From: Pinus tabuliformis
Lineage: Eukaryota; Streptophyta; Pinopsida; Pinales; Pinaceae
Assembly (NCBI GenBank): GCA_031772625.1
Contig: CM062814.1
Location: 367,297,781-367,361,780 of the forward strand
Length of the DNA: 64,000 nt
Direction: 5' to 3'
Below the pieces are notes generated by a model that saw only the letters and a list, made by a program, of their open reading frames with translations, ran no database searches and was not told the origin of the DNA. Made by a program: the position numbers and the translations under genes. Positions 37,346 through 49,811 of this stretch are shown here, in pieces. Numbering within the stretch: the first letter of the stretch is position 1; every line of letters begins with the position of its first letter.

Positions 37346-38699
37346 AAGATGGAAAGAGAGAGGATTCTGAATTGCAATTTGAATTAGTCTCTATAAAATA
37401 TAATTTTTTTTTCAAATTGTTGTTTTTTCCCTTGATGAGAAGTCCGTAACTTGAGGGAATCAAATTTGATATGACATGGTCATAATGTTTGAACTATAAA
37501 TTGAATTTGAAAATATATTCAAACTCTGTGCATGACAGGTGTTGGTCGTAAGGGAAATCTTCTCAAGATTAATGCAAAAAAGCTCGTACCAGCTCAAAAT
37601 TCTTTGTCCATGTTGTATCCGGTCTTTAAATTGATATGGATGCTGCTAGTTGGACGATTTATTGGCCTTTAGCTATTCTCCAATTCATAATTCATTGCTT
37701 GAATGATATAGTATTTTATAAATCTCTTCTTTACATATGCTACCAGGTTTAGAAGCTTTGAACTCCTGCCTAGTTAAAAATGATTGCTCTATGAATAGAT
37801 GTTGCAGGCCTAATTTTGTAGAATGCAAATAATCCAAATTTAATTGGTGCTATATAGACTAGACAGAAGCTAATCACATAGCACAGTGAATGCAAATTAA
37901 AGGTTTTGTCAAGAATGTAAACATAATGAGGATATATGGAGCATAAAAATGGTGGAATTTGTACACATTTGCTACGAAGGAGTGATAAAAAATGTGTTTT
38001 CTTCTGTTTTTCAAAATCATTATTCCTGTGATTGTTTTGAAAGTTACTAGTTTATTCCCCTTTACATTAAACTTGTTAATAGAAATATGTAGATCACTTA
38101 GAAATGCGATAAATTCCAAGGTAGATATAATCTTTTGGAAATATTATAAACAAATCAGGATTCTGTATTATCACTGCTTCATTTCTCTGTTAGATTGTTA
38201 ATGAAATAATGATAACTTTGGTCAATCTAAATTTGATTCTTATTCTTCTGATTGGATTGCAAGAATAAGATAAAATCTACAGAAAGGTTATACATGTTGG
38301 TTTATCTATAATTACTCTTTGGATTGCCTTTGCTTTTAGTTGATATACAGGAATTTTCACTTCTTACATGTAACTTGGAACATTTATGGCAAGCTTTTAT
38401 GTATCATACCTGGGTTAAAAACCTCTTGCAAAAAGGAGGAAAATTTTCTAAAGCCTTTTCTGCCATGTTAAATAGTAGTTTTCAATTTCTACACACCTTG
38501 TTAATACTTGAATTTTGAATATCTTAGCATGGTGAACTTGGTTTGCTTCAACAATACTCTTTCGTTTATATGCTTAGTTTGTGTTCTGTATGGAAGGTGG
38601 TTCAAATTCATCATATGCACTTACTATTTTAAAGTTTTTTATTTGGTTTAATTTTTTAAATGTTTGACTACTTCACTTGGCACAATGAAGGAGAATAGA
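37346..38699. other. AT-rich spacer, no gene seen
   Basis: No supported coding region or RNA. Similarity to the PPR copies begins only at about 38700. Confidence 0.5.
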
Positions 38700-41046
38700 A
38701 ACAAAAAAGATATTCCTCACATTCTGAAGCTAATTCAGCAGTTCGCCGAGTTCGAACACCTGACCCTAACTACAATTTCCCTTTGAACAATCTTGTAGAT
38801 GAATTTGGTGGCAGTGTGACAGTCACCACAGACACGAAGGTTTTTTACAACTCGTACAGGTGTCCCTTGGGGTGTGGTAATAAGCCCGAAAGCAATGGCC
38901 AGCTTTTCACTGTGATGGCAAAGAATATATTCCTTCAGCTCTTCCTCTATGTTATGCACCACAAAGTTTGTGTCTGGTACATACCGTATTTCCTTCATTT
39001 GACTAGTCAAGTTATCTATCATTGCATAAATCCCCTCAGATTGACGGTGTGATCTATCCCCCGCGACAAAATTATATACACTCTTCTTGATTTCAATCCA
39101 ACTGTAGCCAGTTTCTTTCTTTATTCCTCTGTCCCTCATCATTTTTCTAACCTTTACTGCATCTGCCCACCTGCCAGATGCCGCATAGATGTTTGCTAAC
39201 ATCACATAATTACCAGAGTTTTGGGGGTCTAGCTCAAACAGGTGTTCAACTGCTAATTTGCCTAGCTCAACATTGCCATGGATTCTGCAGGCACCAAGCA
39301 AGGCACCCCAACAAGGCACCCCAAATTGAAGCATTGGGCTCAAAAGGCACTTTCTCTTTGATTAATTTATGTGCATCATCTAGGCTCCCAGCTCGTCCAA
39401 GAAGGTCAACCAAACAGACATAGTGCTCTGCGCTTGGAGTAACATGGTGATCTTGAATCATGGAATTAAAATATTGCCATGCTTCATCCACTAAGCCTGC
39501 ATGGCTGCAGGCAGACAGAACAGCCAAAAAGGTAACATCGTTAGGCTTTATGCCCATCTGTTGCATTCGCTCAAAAAGTTGGAGAACATCCTTTCCATGA
39601 CCATGGTTGCCATATCCTGTAATCATGGTAGTCCATGAAACCACATTTCTTTCATGCATTGTGTCAAAGAGATGCCGTGCATCTTCTATCCTCCCGGATT
39701 TTGCATTACATATCAACCAGAGCGTTCCCCATAACAATATACGACTCAGATTCAACTTTAAAAATGTGAGCATGGATTTGCCTGCCCTGCTCCAGGGCTG
39801 CAAGGCACACTAGAAAACATAACATGGTCTGGTTTTATACCAGCGCGCCACGTTTCATAAAAGATTGATAATGCCTCTTCATCATGATCGTGTTGTTGAG
39901 CATAACCAGTAATCATCGCCGTGCAAGCGATCACATCTTTTGGGGACATCAATTCAAATATAACACGTGCATTGTTCATGTTGCCACACTTGGCATACAT
40001 ATCAACAAGTGCCCCTCCCACAACAGAAATTGAAAACCCAACCTGATAACGCAAGCGTGAACCTGGCTAACCTTTTCCAAGGCTGCTGAGCTGCTACATG
40101 CTTGTAGAATGCTGCCGAAAGTAAATTGATCAGGCTTCATTCCTGCCTGCTGCATTAGACAGAAGAGTCTCCAGGCTTTGTCAGCATCCCCTTGCACAAC
40201 ATAACATGCAACCATTGCATTCCATGAAACCACGTCTCGTTGAAACATTTTGTCAAACACTCGGCGTGCATCCTCTATACTTCCGCATTTCGAGTGCATA
40301 TCAACAAGAGCACTTTCCACAAATGAATACGACCGAAATCTTGTCTTGTGGAAGCTACTGTGTATCTGTTTTCCCTGTTGCAGAGCCCATGATCGCGCAC
40401 AAACCCGCAGAACACTTGCAAAAGTGTACTGATTAGCCATAATTCCAACCCTTAGCATATTGGAAAACAACAATAGGGCTTCTTCAGCAAACCCATGTTG
40501 AGCATATCCTGCAATCATGGCAGTCCATGTGACCACGTTTCTTTCGAACATTTCGTCAAACACTTGGCGTGCATAAACAAGGCTACCACATTTAGCATAC
40601 AAGATAATAAGTTTGGTTTTCAAATTTGTATCTGGTTTAAACCCATCTTTGATCATATATTCATGAACTAGCCTGCCCTCTGCTACTGCTTTCATGTCAA
40701 TACACGTCTGCAATAGAGAATTATAAACAGCGAGGTCTAGCTTAATTCCCTGTTGATCCATAACATGTAAAAAAGCCATTGCCTAGTTCAATTTTCCTTG
40801 CTCACAGAGTGTTTTAATATCTCTACTCGCTTCACAGAATCCATTTTTGCCGAGTGATCTTTCATTGGCATTTTGAGTTGGCATTGACGGTGGCGTGACT
40901 TCATCGTCCAGAGTAAAAGCAACAGTCATAAATAACAAGTTACTCTGATAATGGAGACAATGCAGGATATTACGGCTATAGCAAAGTCTGTGTTTTTTGT
41001 AATATCTCCATCCTTGTGCCAGTAATGGTATGAAATTCCTTGCCAT
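38700..41046 (-). pseudogene. PPR-DYW protein pseudogene, copy 2
   Basis: From ATG at 41046 the minus strand codes MARNFIPLLAQGWRYYKKHR, then PPR repeats through to 39350. The C-terminal E/DYW region reads WIEIKKSVYNFVAGDRSHRQ, HHSEKLAIAFGLITTPQGTP and VVKNLRVCGDCHTATKFIYK, with the HSE and CxxC signatures of the DYW deaminase. The end is abnormal: after REIVVR it reads VRCSNSANC and stops, so the last part of the DYW domain is lost. Other lesions: an in-frame TAG near 40783 (GAG in copy 1), frame changes near 40040 and 39800, and a 13-bp tandem duplication at 39299-39324. More complete than copy 1, but still broken. Confidence 0.9.
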
Positions 41047-41263
41047 GCCATTGGCTAATAGTTTAGCTTCACGTCATGTACAAAGGAGATTTGCGTCCTT
41101 CAAATGTTGTGAGGTGATCACTGATGGCACATCTTTCCCTTACAAAAGCTGAACATGATACGCTTTGCAGTATTATGGACTGTCAGAAGCTCACTCTAAA
41201 AGCCTGTCACTCTAAAAGCCTGTACTCATGTGGCCCAAATTGAACGGTTGGCTTTGAGGATGG

Positions 41264-41540
41264 TTGAGCAAGTTTTCTTCTCTAGAAAATTGGAATGCAA
41301 ATGAGCGAAATGGGAATGGGTTTGGGGCAAATTCGAATTGCCATGCCTGCACTCAGAATTCTGTTAGAGGAATTAATGTGCAGAATTCTGTTAGAGGAAT
41401 TAATGTTCCAAGGTGGTGGGTGGAACGGTGGTGGAGGGTGGCGGAGCTCACGAAAGGTGGTTAAGGGCAGAGGAAGTGCCGGGCATTTTTCTGGGTGGTA
41501 ACGAAAACTGGGCAATTCCTACACCTTGTTAGACTACTCC
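41264..41540 (+). repeat. Third copy of the PPR-flanking repeat
   Basis: Upstream of PPR copy 2 and matching 33020-33280 in the same orientation and 31124-31400 inverted. Within it GAATTCTGTTAGAGGAATTAATGT is duplicated side by side (period about 30 bases, 41365-41405). It ends at AGACTACTCC (41531-41540), the same edge as the other copies. Confidence 0.8.
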
Positions 41541-43138
41541 AATTTTATCTATTTTAAAACAAATTTTATTTATATATAAAAATTTAATTTTATTATAAAA
41601 AGTATTTATATATGAAAATTATAGTATATTATATATAAAATTAAAATAATTAAACTACTTTATATAAAATTAGTTACTTTTATAAATAATTAATAAAAAA
41701 TTTGATTAATTATTTGATGAGTAACTAATAAAAAAACTGATTTTATTTAAACTGTTAGTTTCATTGATATTTTGCAAAAGTCCTCGAGTTATGAAAAGTT
41801 CATAACTTAAGCTTTCTATTCGACCTAATCTCCACCTAATTCTAGGTAAACTCTTTTTCGTTCACAGTGAGGGCGGCAAAAGTTGCGCTTTTCATTCGAA
41901 TCATTTGACTAGCGTAGTTTGCATAGAAGCGTATTTTAACTTTTTTAAGTTGACTTTTACGGTTTTATATTTTCAGGCCTTGGAATTTTAGGTTGTTTCA
42001 CGCGTTTTTATGAGGTTGACTCCACTTATAGTTCAGGAACATAATTTATAATAACCAATCAAACCGGACTTCTATTTTTTAACACAAATTTAAAATATAA
42101 TTTTATATTAATTTACCAATTATTAACACTTACTTAAAAATTTATAATAATAAATTATCCAATGTAATATTTATAATAACTAATCAAACCGGACTTCGTT
42201 TTAAATAATTTTAAAAAAATATTTTATCCAAAAAATTTCTTTATATGTCACCAGAACTCAAAACTTTCAACATAAATGGTATAAATATTAAATTTTTAAA
42301 TATTAATAATTACCATGTATCTAATTTATTATTAACTATGGGTAGAAATAAAATATTTGTATTCCTTAATATTATATATTTTTAAAATTAATTTTTTATA
42401 CTCTAGTTTTATATTTTAATTTTGAAATATTGTATTAAATTGTGAATACCTTTTTCAAAGTTCTAAAACATGTAGAGTTTAAATTTGAAAATTTCTTTGA
42501 CTTTTCGAAATTAGTCTTTGCGCTTCGTTTATATCAACTTTATTTTAAGAAGATTTCAAAGATTACAAAAAAATTGTGCATTTTAATTTTTAATTAAATA
42601 TTAAATTATTTGTAATTAAGATATATTTAATTTCTTATTATCGTTTATTTATGTTGTTAGGATAATGTGTTCACTCTTAATTAATTTATAGTTGACTAAA
42701 AATTAAACCAATAATTTTTAAAGTTGATACGGCAAAATAAAAATAATTTATTTTTTTAATTTTATTTATTTAGGCTATGATTAGTTGAGAGGGCTAAAGT
42801 CTTATTTAGTTATGATGATTTGTTGCTGGATGGTATGCTTATAAGTTTTTTTCCGTTAATATCATGTACAATGAGTACATAAACTGAAAGTTTGAAAGGA
42901 CATTCCAAGTCTGTTTTTATTTCTTACCTCGATGTGTTAAATGCAAACAGTTATTTGGAGCGGTGGTGTAAAATTGCAGAATACGCAAGTTCCAACATAG
43001 GTTGAGAGTCAGACTCAACTATGGTTGGCATTCTTATGCCACAAGAGCTTTACTACGGATGACTGACTCCCAACTATCCGATGGGTCGACTATCCTTTCA
43101 ACATGTGCAGTCTTCTTATTTGTGAGCCTGACCACCGG
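41541..43138. other. Very AT-rich spacer
   Basis: No gene visible. The phrase AATCAAACCGGACTTC occurs at 42056 and at 42184, marking a small direct repeat of about 128 bases. The right part (42960-43138) is less AT-rich and forms the insertion site of the next LTR element. Confidence 0.55.
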
Positions 43139-44462
43139 TGTCATGCCCCTACACCTACGGTAGTCTTTCAACCGCTTATAGCGAGGTGCGGCACCACCGA
43201 ACACTTTCTTTTCATCAATACTTATGTTCATGGATTACGCCTTAACATTCGATACTTAGTTTATTTTTGTTACCAAGTATTATTATTAGCCTTTATACAG
43301 ATGAAAACCCATACATATTCATCATCAACAGCAATTAACACATATACAATTGCACAACAGTATAAAGGGAGGGGAAACTCCTTGCAATATGAGTCTGCCC
43401 GAATCAATATATATAATTTTCTTTTATAAGTATAAGTTAAATATTCGGAAACCCCAAAATTACACAGCCAAATTTTCACAACTTTGGCAAACTCGGTTGC
43501 CCAACTCATCGGCACCTCCGCACGACTCACCAACACTTCGCTCACCTCGTCACACGATCGTGTTGTTTGCCCAACTTGGGCGCGCCTCGTCGTAACCAAG
43601 TTTCCAGACACGAGCACCTCCGCACGAATCACACCTCCGTTCACAACTCCAACACTTCACCCGAGTCGCCACACGACTTCACCTGGGTCACCACACGACT
43701 TCGCTCGGTTCGCCCGAACAACCTCACCCGGGTCGCCACACGACTTCACCCGGCCCGCCCAAATGACTTCACCCGGGTCGTCCGACGACCTCACCCGGCT
43801 CGCCCGAACAACCTCACTCGATTCGCCCAAACGACCTCGCTCGAGTTTCCTTCCCGATGACCTCGCCCGAGTCCTGCCTGAACGACCTCACGCGAGTTCT
43901 CCCCGACAACCTCACCTGAGTTTCTCACCCGACGACCTCGTACGAGTTTCTCACCCAACGCCCTCGCCCAAGTTTCTCACCTGACGACCTTACTCGAGTT
44001 TCTCACTTGACGCCCTCGCCCGAGTTTCTCACCCGACTTCCTCGCCCGAGTTTCTCACCCGACGACCTCGCATGAGTTTTTCTGAACGACTTGCCCGAAG
44101 TGCGGGCACATCTCCTACGCCCTTCGCACTTCTACACCTGCGTCCAACTTCGCACTCCAACCAACTCGTAGAAGAACTGCATGGTGGAATGATGGCTTGT
44201 CTCCACAAACTGTTCGCCTATGTATATGAGCAGGTGGCGGGTTGTGTCACCCGGCGGACCCACGCCAAACGCCCAGCCGACTCATTCATGTGATGATGTC
44301 TCAACCAAGAGGAGGGTCGACCCACCCAATTCGTGGAACCGCCCCCTCAACACTCGCCCAGCGCTTATATGAACTCGTCCAAGGCTCGTTCAACCTCATT
44401 TCGCACATGCTCTTCGCGCGGCGGAGTCGCCCTGCCCGTTGCACGGACTGCAGGTCCTTACA
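43139..44462 (-). repeat. 3' LTR (left) of non-autonomous element
   Basis: 1324 bases, TG...CA. The outer part carries the word TATTATTATTAGCCTTTATACAG; the middle carries a minisatellite (about 43650-44090). The long open frames read from the plus strand here (rich in Pro, Thr, Arg) are products of the minisatellite composition. Confidence 0.93.
43890..44090. repeat. 26-bp minisatellite in left LTR
   Basis: About seven units of 26 bases of the type CTCACCCGACGACCTCG.ACGAGTTT, each a variant. Before them (43660-43890) is a related, less regular series with CACCCGGGTCGCCACACGACTT. The same arrays occur in the right LTR (about 47460-47880), with different unit variants. Confidence 0.9.
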
Positions 44463-44475
44463 TCCTCCCCCACTT
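44463..44475 (-). other. Polypurine tract of non-autonomous element
   Basis: Element strand AAGTGGGGGAGGA abutting the 3' LTR start, as expected for a plus-strand primer. Confidence 0.85.
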
Positions 44476-46268
44476 GAAGTCATTGTCGTCCCTGACAATA
44501 TCTCATCCCGGCAACCATCTCTCACCAAGATCACCATACCAATGTGTACACCCCATCGGTATGTCATACATCAGAAATCATCTCAATCCATGATCATCAA
44601 CCATCTCGTTGCAATCTTCACACGCTGCTCCCCATCGTGGAAGGCTGCCCCCCCCATCTCAAGCTACATGCTTCTTGCAACATATTGTGTCGACCTCATC
44701 ATGTGTCGTCATCGTGTGAACTGCTTCCATGATACTCCAACACAATGCTAACACATCTCTGTACATGTCGGCCCCCATGTTTGAACTAGTTGGGTAGCTA
44801 ATCCAACTGTCATGCTCAAACCATGAGAATGCACATCCTCATTCCACCATCAGTCGTTTCTCTGAACATCCTGTCACATCCTCAACTCGATCAAGAATCC
44901 ATCTCCATACAAGTGTAAGCCATGCTCAGGTCCATGAAGCAGTCTCCATCTCATCTACAACATGCTGTCCATGATGTTTGTTGTCAATGTGCTACATGAA
45001 ATCAGCCACATCTATCCCAACATCATCCATCTGCAAAACATCAATCTCCTCAAAGTGAAGAGATCATCTCATCAAACTCCGACTCTTGATGTACCACATC
45101 CAGGTCCATGAAGCAACCTCCATCATATCTGTTATGTGCCATCCCTCAAGTCTGCCATAGAAATAAGTATACACCTGTCTCATCTATCCATGTGCTGCCC
45201 ATGATCATAGATCAATCAGCTCCCATGTGTCAAAAGTGGTCAAGTCTCGGCTCAACCCATGCCCGAGTGTTGCCACCAAGGCATCATTATTGTTGTAACT
45301 CCATCACTCCAAAGTGTCTCATATCGATCCTCCACATCAAGTCACTCTTCCAAGCCACACCCATACATGTGCTCGGAAGTATGCATCCCATCCTGCATCA
45401 AAGTCTCTAACCTCAGCTCCTCAATGCATCAGATCCTCCAAGTCCACCATATATGAAGTCCTCAAAAGTCACAACCTCATGTCATCATCAGCTCCATGAG
45501 TCATCTCCAACCAACATCCAACTAGCATACAAGTCTCGGCCCAAAGGTCTCTGCAAGATGCCTTAGCTCTCCATGTAGTAGGAATGCTCCATAGTCTGCT
45601 CACAACTCCATCCAAGTCCATGGCCTTGTTGTACAAGAGTGCACAACATCTCCATCGGCTCATAAGTAAAACATCTCCATGTCACACCAGCAAATCCACT
45701 TGCACAACATCCCTGCCTTGGCACTCTTTATTGGATGCCCATAAGTGACACCTCTACAAGTGCTCCTGCATCATGTCCCTGCATAAGACTGCCATGCTCC
45801 ATGTCTCCAACCTGATGTCCATGACTAAGTTTCCCATGTAGTCCAACCAAGTAGACCCATCACAACAATCAGTCATCCTCATCCAAGTCTGCAATCTTCG
45901 GTTTAGTGAACTCGGTCACCCAACCATATCATCACAATCATGAGTCCCTTCCATCATAGCTCCCCCACTAAAGGTTCCACTAAGACTTGCTCTTGGTCTC
46001 GGCCATGAGAATTCCACCCAAGTATCATCATACCTCAAGCGTGTTCCCTCCAATCTATCCATGAGTCATGCCGGGCACTTAGCCAATTGTCCATGTGGCT
46101 AAAGCATGACCCAATCCTCCACAACGATCATCATGTTCCTCCCTTGTCACGGGCCCTTTTACCTTCTACCATAAGGTCACAAACAACCCCAACAAGTCAT
46201 GCAATAATCAACAATCCCTGCTTCTCCATACAAGGTCTCATCATAGATATCCATGGTAAGATGCTCCC

Positions 46269-46929
46269 CTACATCGGTAAACTGACTTTGCTCTTCCCTG
46301 CATACGGTTCATCTACCAAATGCTCAAGTGAAACACAAGTATCAATAGTACTTACATCATCATCATGAGGTTCCTCCATGGGAGTATCCTCATCCATCCA
46401 AGTCTGCAAACAACACGATCCTAGTCCAACTTGATCAATTTCAAGTTCATCCTCCATCATTGTCATGTCTGCAACATCCTTAAACATCACGACTTCCTCT
46501 TCCTTGTCAGCACAATCTACAACTTCATCCTGCTCCATTGTCCAACCAAGTTTAAGAAGTTCATCTTCAACATTCCTTTCCAAGACTTCAAGTTTGTTTC
46601 GAATCCGGGGATTCTCTTCTTTCATCCACTTCAACCTATATAAGGTAAGCAAGAGCTTCCTTTTGCATTCTTCCAAACCTGCCATGTCTTGTCATTCAGC
46701 TTGTCTCAAGCACTAAGTCTCACCTTTGCTAAACCTATTTCACCATTCACCAGCTTCACCAAGTTCCCTATAATCATGAACCAGCCCTTGTTCCACTTGT
46801 ATGTGAAACCAACTTCCTTCACCTGCAAGTACATGCTTCCACTGTCATTAACTGTCAAGCTTCTTCAACCCTGAATCAGTTTCAATACCATTTGCACTTC
46901 TTCATGAGCAACCCTACTCTGATACCAAC
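46269..46929 (-). pseudogene. Unrecognised internal ORF remnant
   Basis: Below the PBS the minus strand has an open 138-codon stretch (46685-46269) that is strongly acidic: KWMKEENPRIRNKLEVLERN, then DEVVDCADKEEEVV. An upstream piece in another frame reads LQVKEVGFTYKWNKGWFMII. The position is that of gag, but no gag domain, zinc knuckle or protease is recognisable. It may be what is left of a gag or a unique insert. Confidence 0.35.
46917..46927 (-). other. Primer-binding site, tRNA-iMet type
   Basis: Element strand TGGTATCAGAG, two bases after the 5' LTR end. This fixes the minus orientation. Confidence 0.92.
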
Positions 46930-48264
46930 TGTCACACCCCTACACCTGCGGTAGTCTTTCAACTACTTATAGCAAGGTGTGGCACCACCGAACACTTTCT
47001 TTTCACCAATACTTATGTTCATGGACTACACCTTAACATTCAATACTTAGTTTATTTTTGTTACCAAGTATTATTATTAGCCTTTATACAGATGAAAACC
47101 CATACATATTCATCATCTACAGTAATTAACACATATACAATTGTACAACAGTATAAAGGGAGGGCCAACTCCCTACAATATGAGTCTCCTCGAATCAATA
47201 TATATAATTTTTTTTTATAAGTACAAGTTAAATCTTGGGAAACCCCAAATTTACACAGCCAAATTTTCACAACATTGGCAAACTCGGTTGCCTAGCTCCT
47301 CGGCACCTTCGCACGGTTGCTGCATGACTCACCAACTCTTCGTTCACCTCGTCGCACGATCATGTTGTTTGCACAACTTGGGCGCGCCTCGTCGTAACCA
47401 AGTCGCCACACACGAGTGCCTTCACACGAGTCACACCTTCGTTCACAACTCCAACACTTCACCCGAGTCACCACACGACTTGACCCAGGTCACCACACGA
47501 CTTCGCCTGGTTCGCCCGAACAACCTCACCTGGGTCGCCACACGACTTCACCCGCCTCGCCCGAACGACTTCACCCGGGTCGTCCGACGACCTCACCCGG
47601 CTCGCCTGAACAACCTCACCTGGTTTGCCCGAACGACCTCGCCCGAGTTTCCTGCCAGACGACCTCGCTCGAGTCTTGCTTGAATGACCTTGCCCGAGTT
47701 CTGCCCGACAACCTCGCCCGAGTTTCTCACCCGACGACCTCACACGAGTTTCTCACCCAATGCCCTCGCTCAAGTTTCTCACCCGACGACCTTTCCCGAG
47801 TTTCTCACCCGATGCCCTCACCTGAGTTTCTCACCTGACATCCTCACCTGAGTTTCTCACCTGACGACCCCGCACAAGTTTTTCTAAACGAATTGCCCGA
47901 AGTGCAGGCACATCTCCTGCGCCCTTCGCACTTCTACACCTGCGTCCAACTTCGCACTCCAACCAACTCATAGAAGAACTGCGTGGTGGAATGATGGCTT
48001 GTCTCCACAAACCGTTCACCTATGTATATGAGTGGGTGGCGGGTTGTGTCACCCGACCGACCCACACCAAATGCCCAGCTGACTCGTTCATGTGGTGATG
48101 TCTCACCCAAGAGGAAGGCCGGCCTGCCCAACTCGTGGGACCGCCCCCTCAATGCTCACCCAACGCCGATATGAACTCGTCCAAGGCTTGTTAAACCTCA
48201 TTTCGCACATGCTCTTCGCACGGTGGAGTCGCCATGCCTGTCGCACAGACCGCAGGTCCTTACA
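46930..48264 (-). repeat. 5' LTR (right) of non-autonomous element
   Basis: 1335 bases matching the left LTR, including the minisatellite (47460-47880). Ends at CTTACA before CCCGG. Confidence 0.93.
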
Positions 48265-48283
48265 CCCGGCCTCCAACCTAGTC

Positions 48284-48945
48284 AGAGTCAGTCTACTTTA
48301 TTGGTACATTAACCTGCTTGACCGGGGTGTAATCCTCACCACGACTAAATTTAAAACATTAATATACAATAGTTTGAAATATATATCTATATCTATATAT
48401 ATATATATACCACGTGGCAGTATAGCATTGTAACAATACCTTATATCTTGCACGTGATAGTTGCTCAGTGGCCCACGTGGCAGTAGTGAGCTCAACAAGC
48501 CGCGTTTTGATATTTTTGCGCCTCACCCGCAACCTCTCACCTAGATGGGGTCGATCCCCTTCGTTGATACATTCAGCTTCTTAACCTAGGCACAGTCCTG
48601 ACCCCGACTAAATTTAAAATCTTAATAAACAATATTTTGAAATAAATAAATAAATATATATGTATATACCACATAACAATGATTTAGTGGCCCACGTTAC
48701 AATATATCATTGTAACAACGTCGTTCACCTCCCACATGGCAATAGCTTAGTTGCCTAGGTGGCAGTAGTCAACTCAAAGGCTAGTGGGAGTTAGCCTATC
48801 CATTCACGCACCCAGTTTTGTTATTTCTGAACCTAACCCCAAAGATTTGAGCTAGTCATGGTTGGTCATCTTCATTGGTACATCGAGTTGCTTGACTCGG
48901 GCGAAATCAAGACCCCGACTAAACTTAATATATATATATATATAT

Positions 48946-48978
<33 letters not shown>

Positions 48979-49400
48979 ATGTGGCAATGATTTAGTGGCC
49001 CATGTGGCAGTATACCATTGTAACAATGTCGTTCAGTTGACATTATCCATTCGTGCAACCAATTTTTGTTATTTCTATGCCTGACCTCAGCCAACCTAGT
49101 CGGCTCGACCCCTAACCTCTGACTTAGTAAGGGTCGGTGCCCTTCATTGGTACCTCAACCTGCTTGACCTGGGCGTAGTCCCGACCGTGACTAAGTTTAA
49201 AATATTAATATATAATAGTTTTACACACACACACAAATATATACCACGTGGCAGTATATCATTCTAAAAACACCATTCATCTTCCACATGGCAGCAAATT
49301 AGTGGCCTAGGTGGCAGTAGTCATCTCAAAGGCTAGTCAATGTTAGTCCTATCCATCAGCACGTGTAGTTTTGTTATTTTTGGGCCCAAACCTCGACCCC
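48284..49400. repeat. Tandem array of four units of about 0.3 kb
   Basis: Units start near 48284, 48549, 48860 and 49132. Each has, in order: a start like GTCGGT..CCTTCATTGGTACAT, CTGCTTGACC, CCGACTAAATTTAAAA, a simple-repeat stretch (TA, TAAA or CA), ACCACGTGGCAGTATA, ATTGTAACAA, TTAGTGGCCCACGTGGCAGTA, and TTTTGTTATTT. The units differ by many changes. CACGTG (or a one-base variant) occurs about twice per unit. Confidence 0.82.
48928..48978. repeat. (TA)n(CA)n compound microsatellite
   Basis: About 18 bases of TA followed by about 33 of CA, at the simple-repeat position of the third array unit. The fourth unit has a shorter CA run at the same place (about 49224). Confidence 0.93.
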
Positions 49401-49811
49401 TGATGCTCTATTATTGTGCTCATCTTGAGAAATCTTCCTCTGGCCACGTCACTCCTTTTTCCATCGTATAGTGATATGACGATGCCTAGGCATCAAATCT
49501 AGTGTTGCGATGACTGGGTCATCGTTAGGCTCGATGGATAAGGGTTATCTAATTAGAGCTATAAGGTTTCATTCTCGGTTAGCTTCTCTACAATGTGACT
49601 CTATAAAGGATCTTACCATGGTTTGATTAAGGACGTATTAGCAAGTTATAAGTAGTTGAATGGATCTTGGATCCGGTGCCTTTTAGCAGGTCTTGCTCCC
49701 TTCTTGCACACTCTACCCTTCTAGAGTGGATTTAGCAATGGTTTGGCTACAATGGTTTTGCAACTAGCTCGACCTACATCACCATCCTTCTAAAGCCACA
49801 ATGACTCATAA
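49401..49811. other. Spacer, no gene seen
   Basis: Not similar to the array on its left. No supported gene or RNA. Confidence 0.4.

Larger units (their letters stand above)
43139..48264 (-). mobile_element. Non-autonomous LTR retrotransposon (minisatellite LTRs)
   Basis: LTRs at 43139-44462 and 46930-48264 begin TGTCA and end CTTACA. The 5' LTR is the right one: just inside it the element strand reads TGGTATCAGAG, the PBS for initiator tRNA-Met, two bases from the LTR. Next to the left LTR is a polypurine tract. The flanks are ACCGG and CCCGG, a 5-bp target duplication with one change. The internal part is only about 2.47 kb and shows no gag, RT or integrase motif, so it must rely on another element (LARD-like). 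Its element strand is purine-rich. The LTRs differ at many positions, so the insertion is old. Confidence 0.92.

Noticed and set aside
38700-41046. PPR-DYW as a working host gene
   Set aside because: It has an in-frame stop, at least three frame changes, a 13-bp duplication and a lost DYW end.
43484-43984. Pro/Thr/Arg-rich open frames of up to 166 codons in the LTRs (also 47141-47838)
   Set aside because: They are read through the minisatellite in the LTR, on the strand opposite to the element, and occur only because of repeat composition.
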